From positions 62,001 to 126,000 of the forward strand of contig NZ_APNM01000008.1 in the NCBI RefSeq assembly GCF_040361335.1: DNA of 64,000 bases, in the 5' to 3' direction. A model generated the notes under the pieces. That model searched no databases and had not been told where the DNA came from. It was given only the letters and a program-made list of their open reading frames with translations. The stretch comes from APNM01 sp040361335 (GTDB lineage: Bacteria; Pseudomonadota; Gammaproteobacteria; Nevskiales; Salinisphaeraceae). The translations under genes and the position numbers were made by a program. Shown here one piece after another: positions 63,964 to 64,000 of this stretch (positions are counted from its first letter, which is position 1; every line of letters begins with the position of its first letter).

Positions 63964-64000
63964 CCTTCATCACGGAGGACGTCGAGCACGGCCTCCAGCT
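63960..64000 (-). CDS. 3' end of a gene, possibly rluC (partial)
   Basis: The minus-strand frame reads ...LEAVLDVLRDEG and stops at TAA (63962-63960). Only about 12 residues are visible. In many gammaproteobacteria this HAD phosphatase is preceded by rluC (23S rRNA pseudouridine synthase), which is the likely identity from context only. The stop codon lies inside the right arm of repeat g. Confidence 0.4.
   Translation of the reverse strand, partial: LEAVLDVLRDEG

Overview
The window is GC-rich chromosomal DNA from a gammaproteobacterium. Nearly every gene is a recognisable housekeeping gene, and the gene order matches the Pseudomonas/Chromatiales type. One block reads metZ-purF-cvpA-dedD-folC-accD-trpA-trpB-trpF-truA-fimV-asd-leuB-leuD-leuC, all on the minus strand. 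A second has ftsK-lolA-rarA, serS and cobA on one side and aat-infA-clpA-clpS on the other. A high-GC member of the Chromatiales/Ectothiorhodospiraceae or a relative is plausible, but no marker here fixes the genus. There is no rRNA, tRNA, CRISPR array, prophage or insertion sequence that I can recognise.

Layout. 0-17.6 kb: methionine (metZ, preceded by a SAM-II-type riboswitch), purine, folate, fatty-acid, tryptophan, tRNA modification, pilus hub FimV, aspartate family and leucine genes, many joined by 4-bp start/stop overlaps. 17.7-22.2 kb: a LysR regulator divergent from leuC, an MFS transporter, aroC and prmB. 22.3-28.6 kb: a SCO protein, psd, the complete elongation factor P modification set (epmA, efp, epmB) and a FimX-like degenerate GGDEF/EAL protein. 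28.7-37.1 kb: htpX, topoisomerase IV (parC, parE), xseB-ispA, a membrane-anchored non-specific endonuclease and a Bax-inhibitor-1-like protein. 37.2-41.4 kb: sulfur and siroheme genes (cobA, a TSUP permease, cysB) and serS.

41.5-48.9 kb is the most accessory-looking region. It holds a sodium/solute symporter, two small membrane proteins, a TPR protein, a CrbS-like symporter-kinase hybrid and its LuxR-type response regulator. The block sits between serS and rarA, which are neighbours in Pseudomonas. 49-56.6 kb: rarA, a VanZ-like gene, lolA, ftsK, an unknown 109-residue protein, an acyltransferase, aat and infA. 56.6-64 kb: clpA/clpS, plsX-rpmF-yceD, maf, a long repeat region, a HAD phosphatase and the tail of one more gene.

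The intergenic DNA carries two families of palindromic repeats built from short tandem units, one from CACAGAG-type units and one from GTGATT-type units. It also carries a 0.9-kb composite element at about 62.1-63.1 kb, in which a palindromic element is interrupted by four 180-bp tandem repeats. A second copy at 18.6-18.9 kb lacks this array. Together with the SAM-II riboswitch, whose terminator and possible antiterminator are visible, these are the most noteworthy non-coding features. I found no clearly new multi-gene defence or metabolic system.
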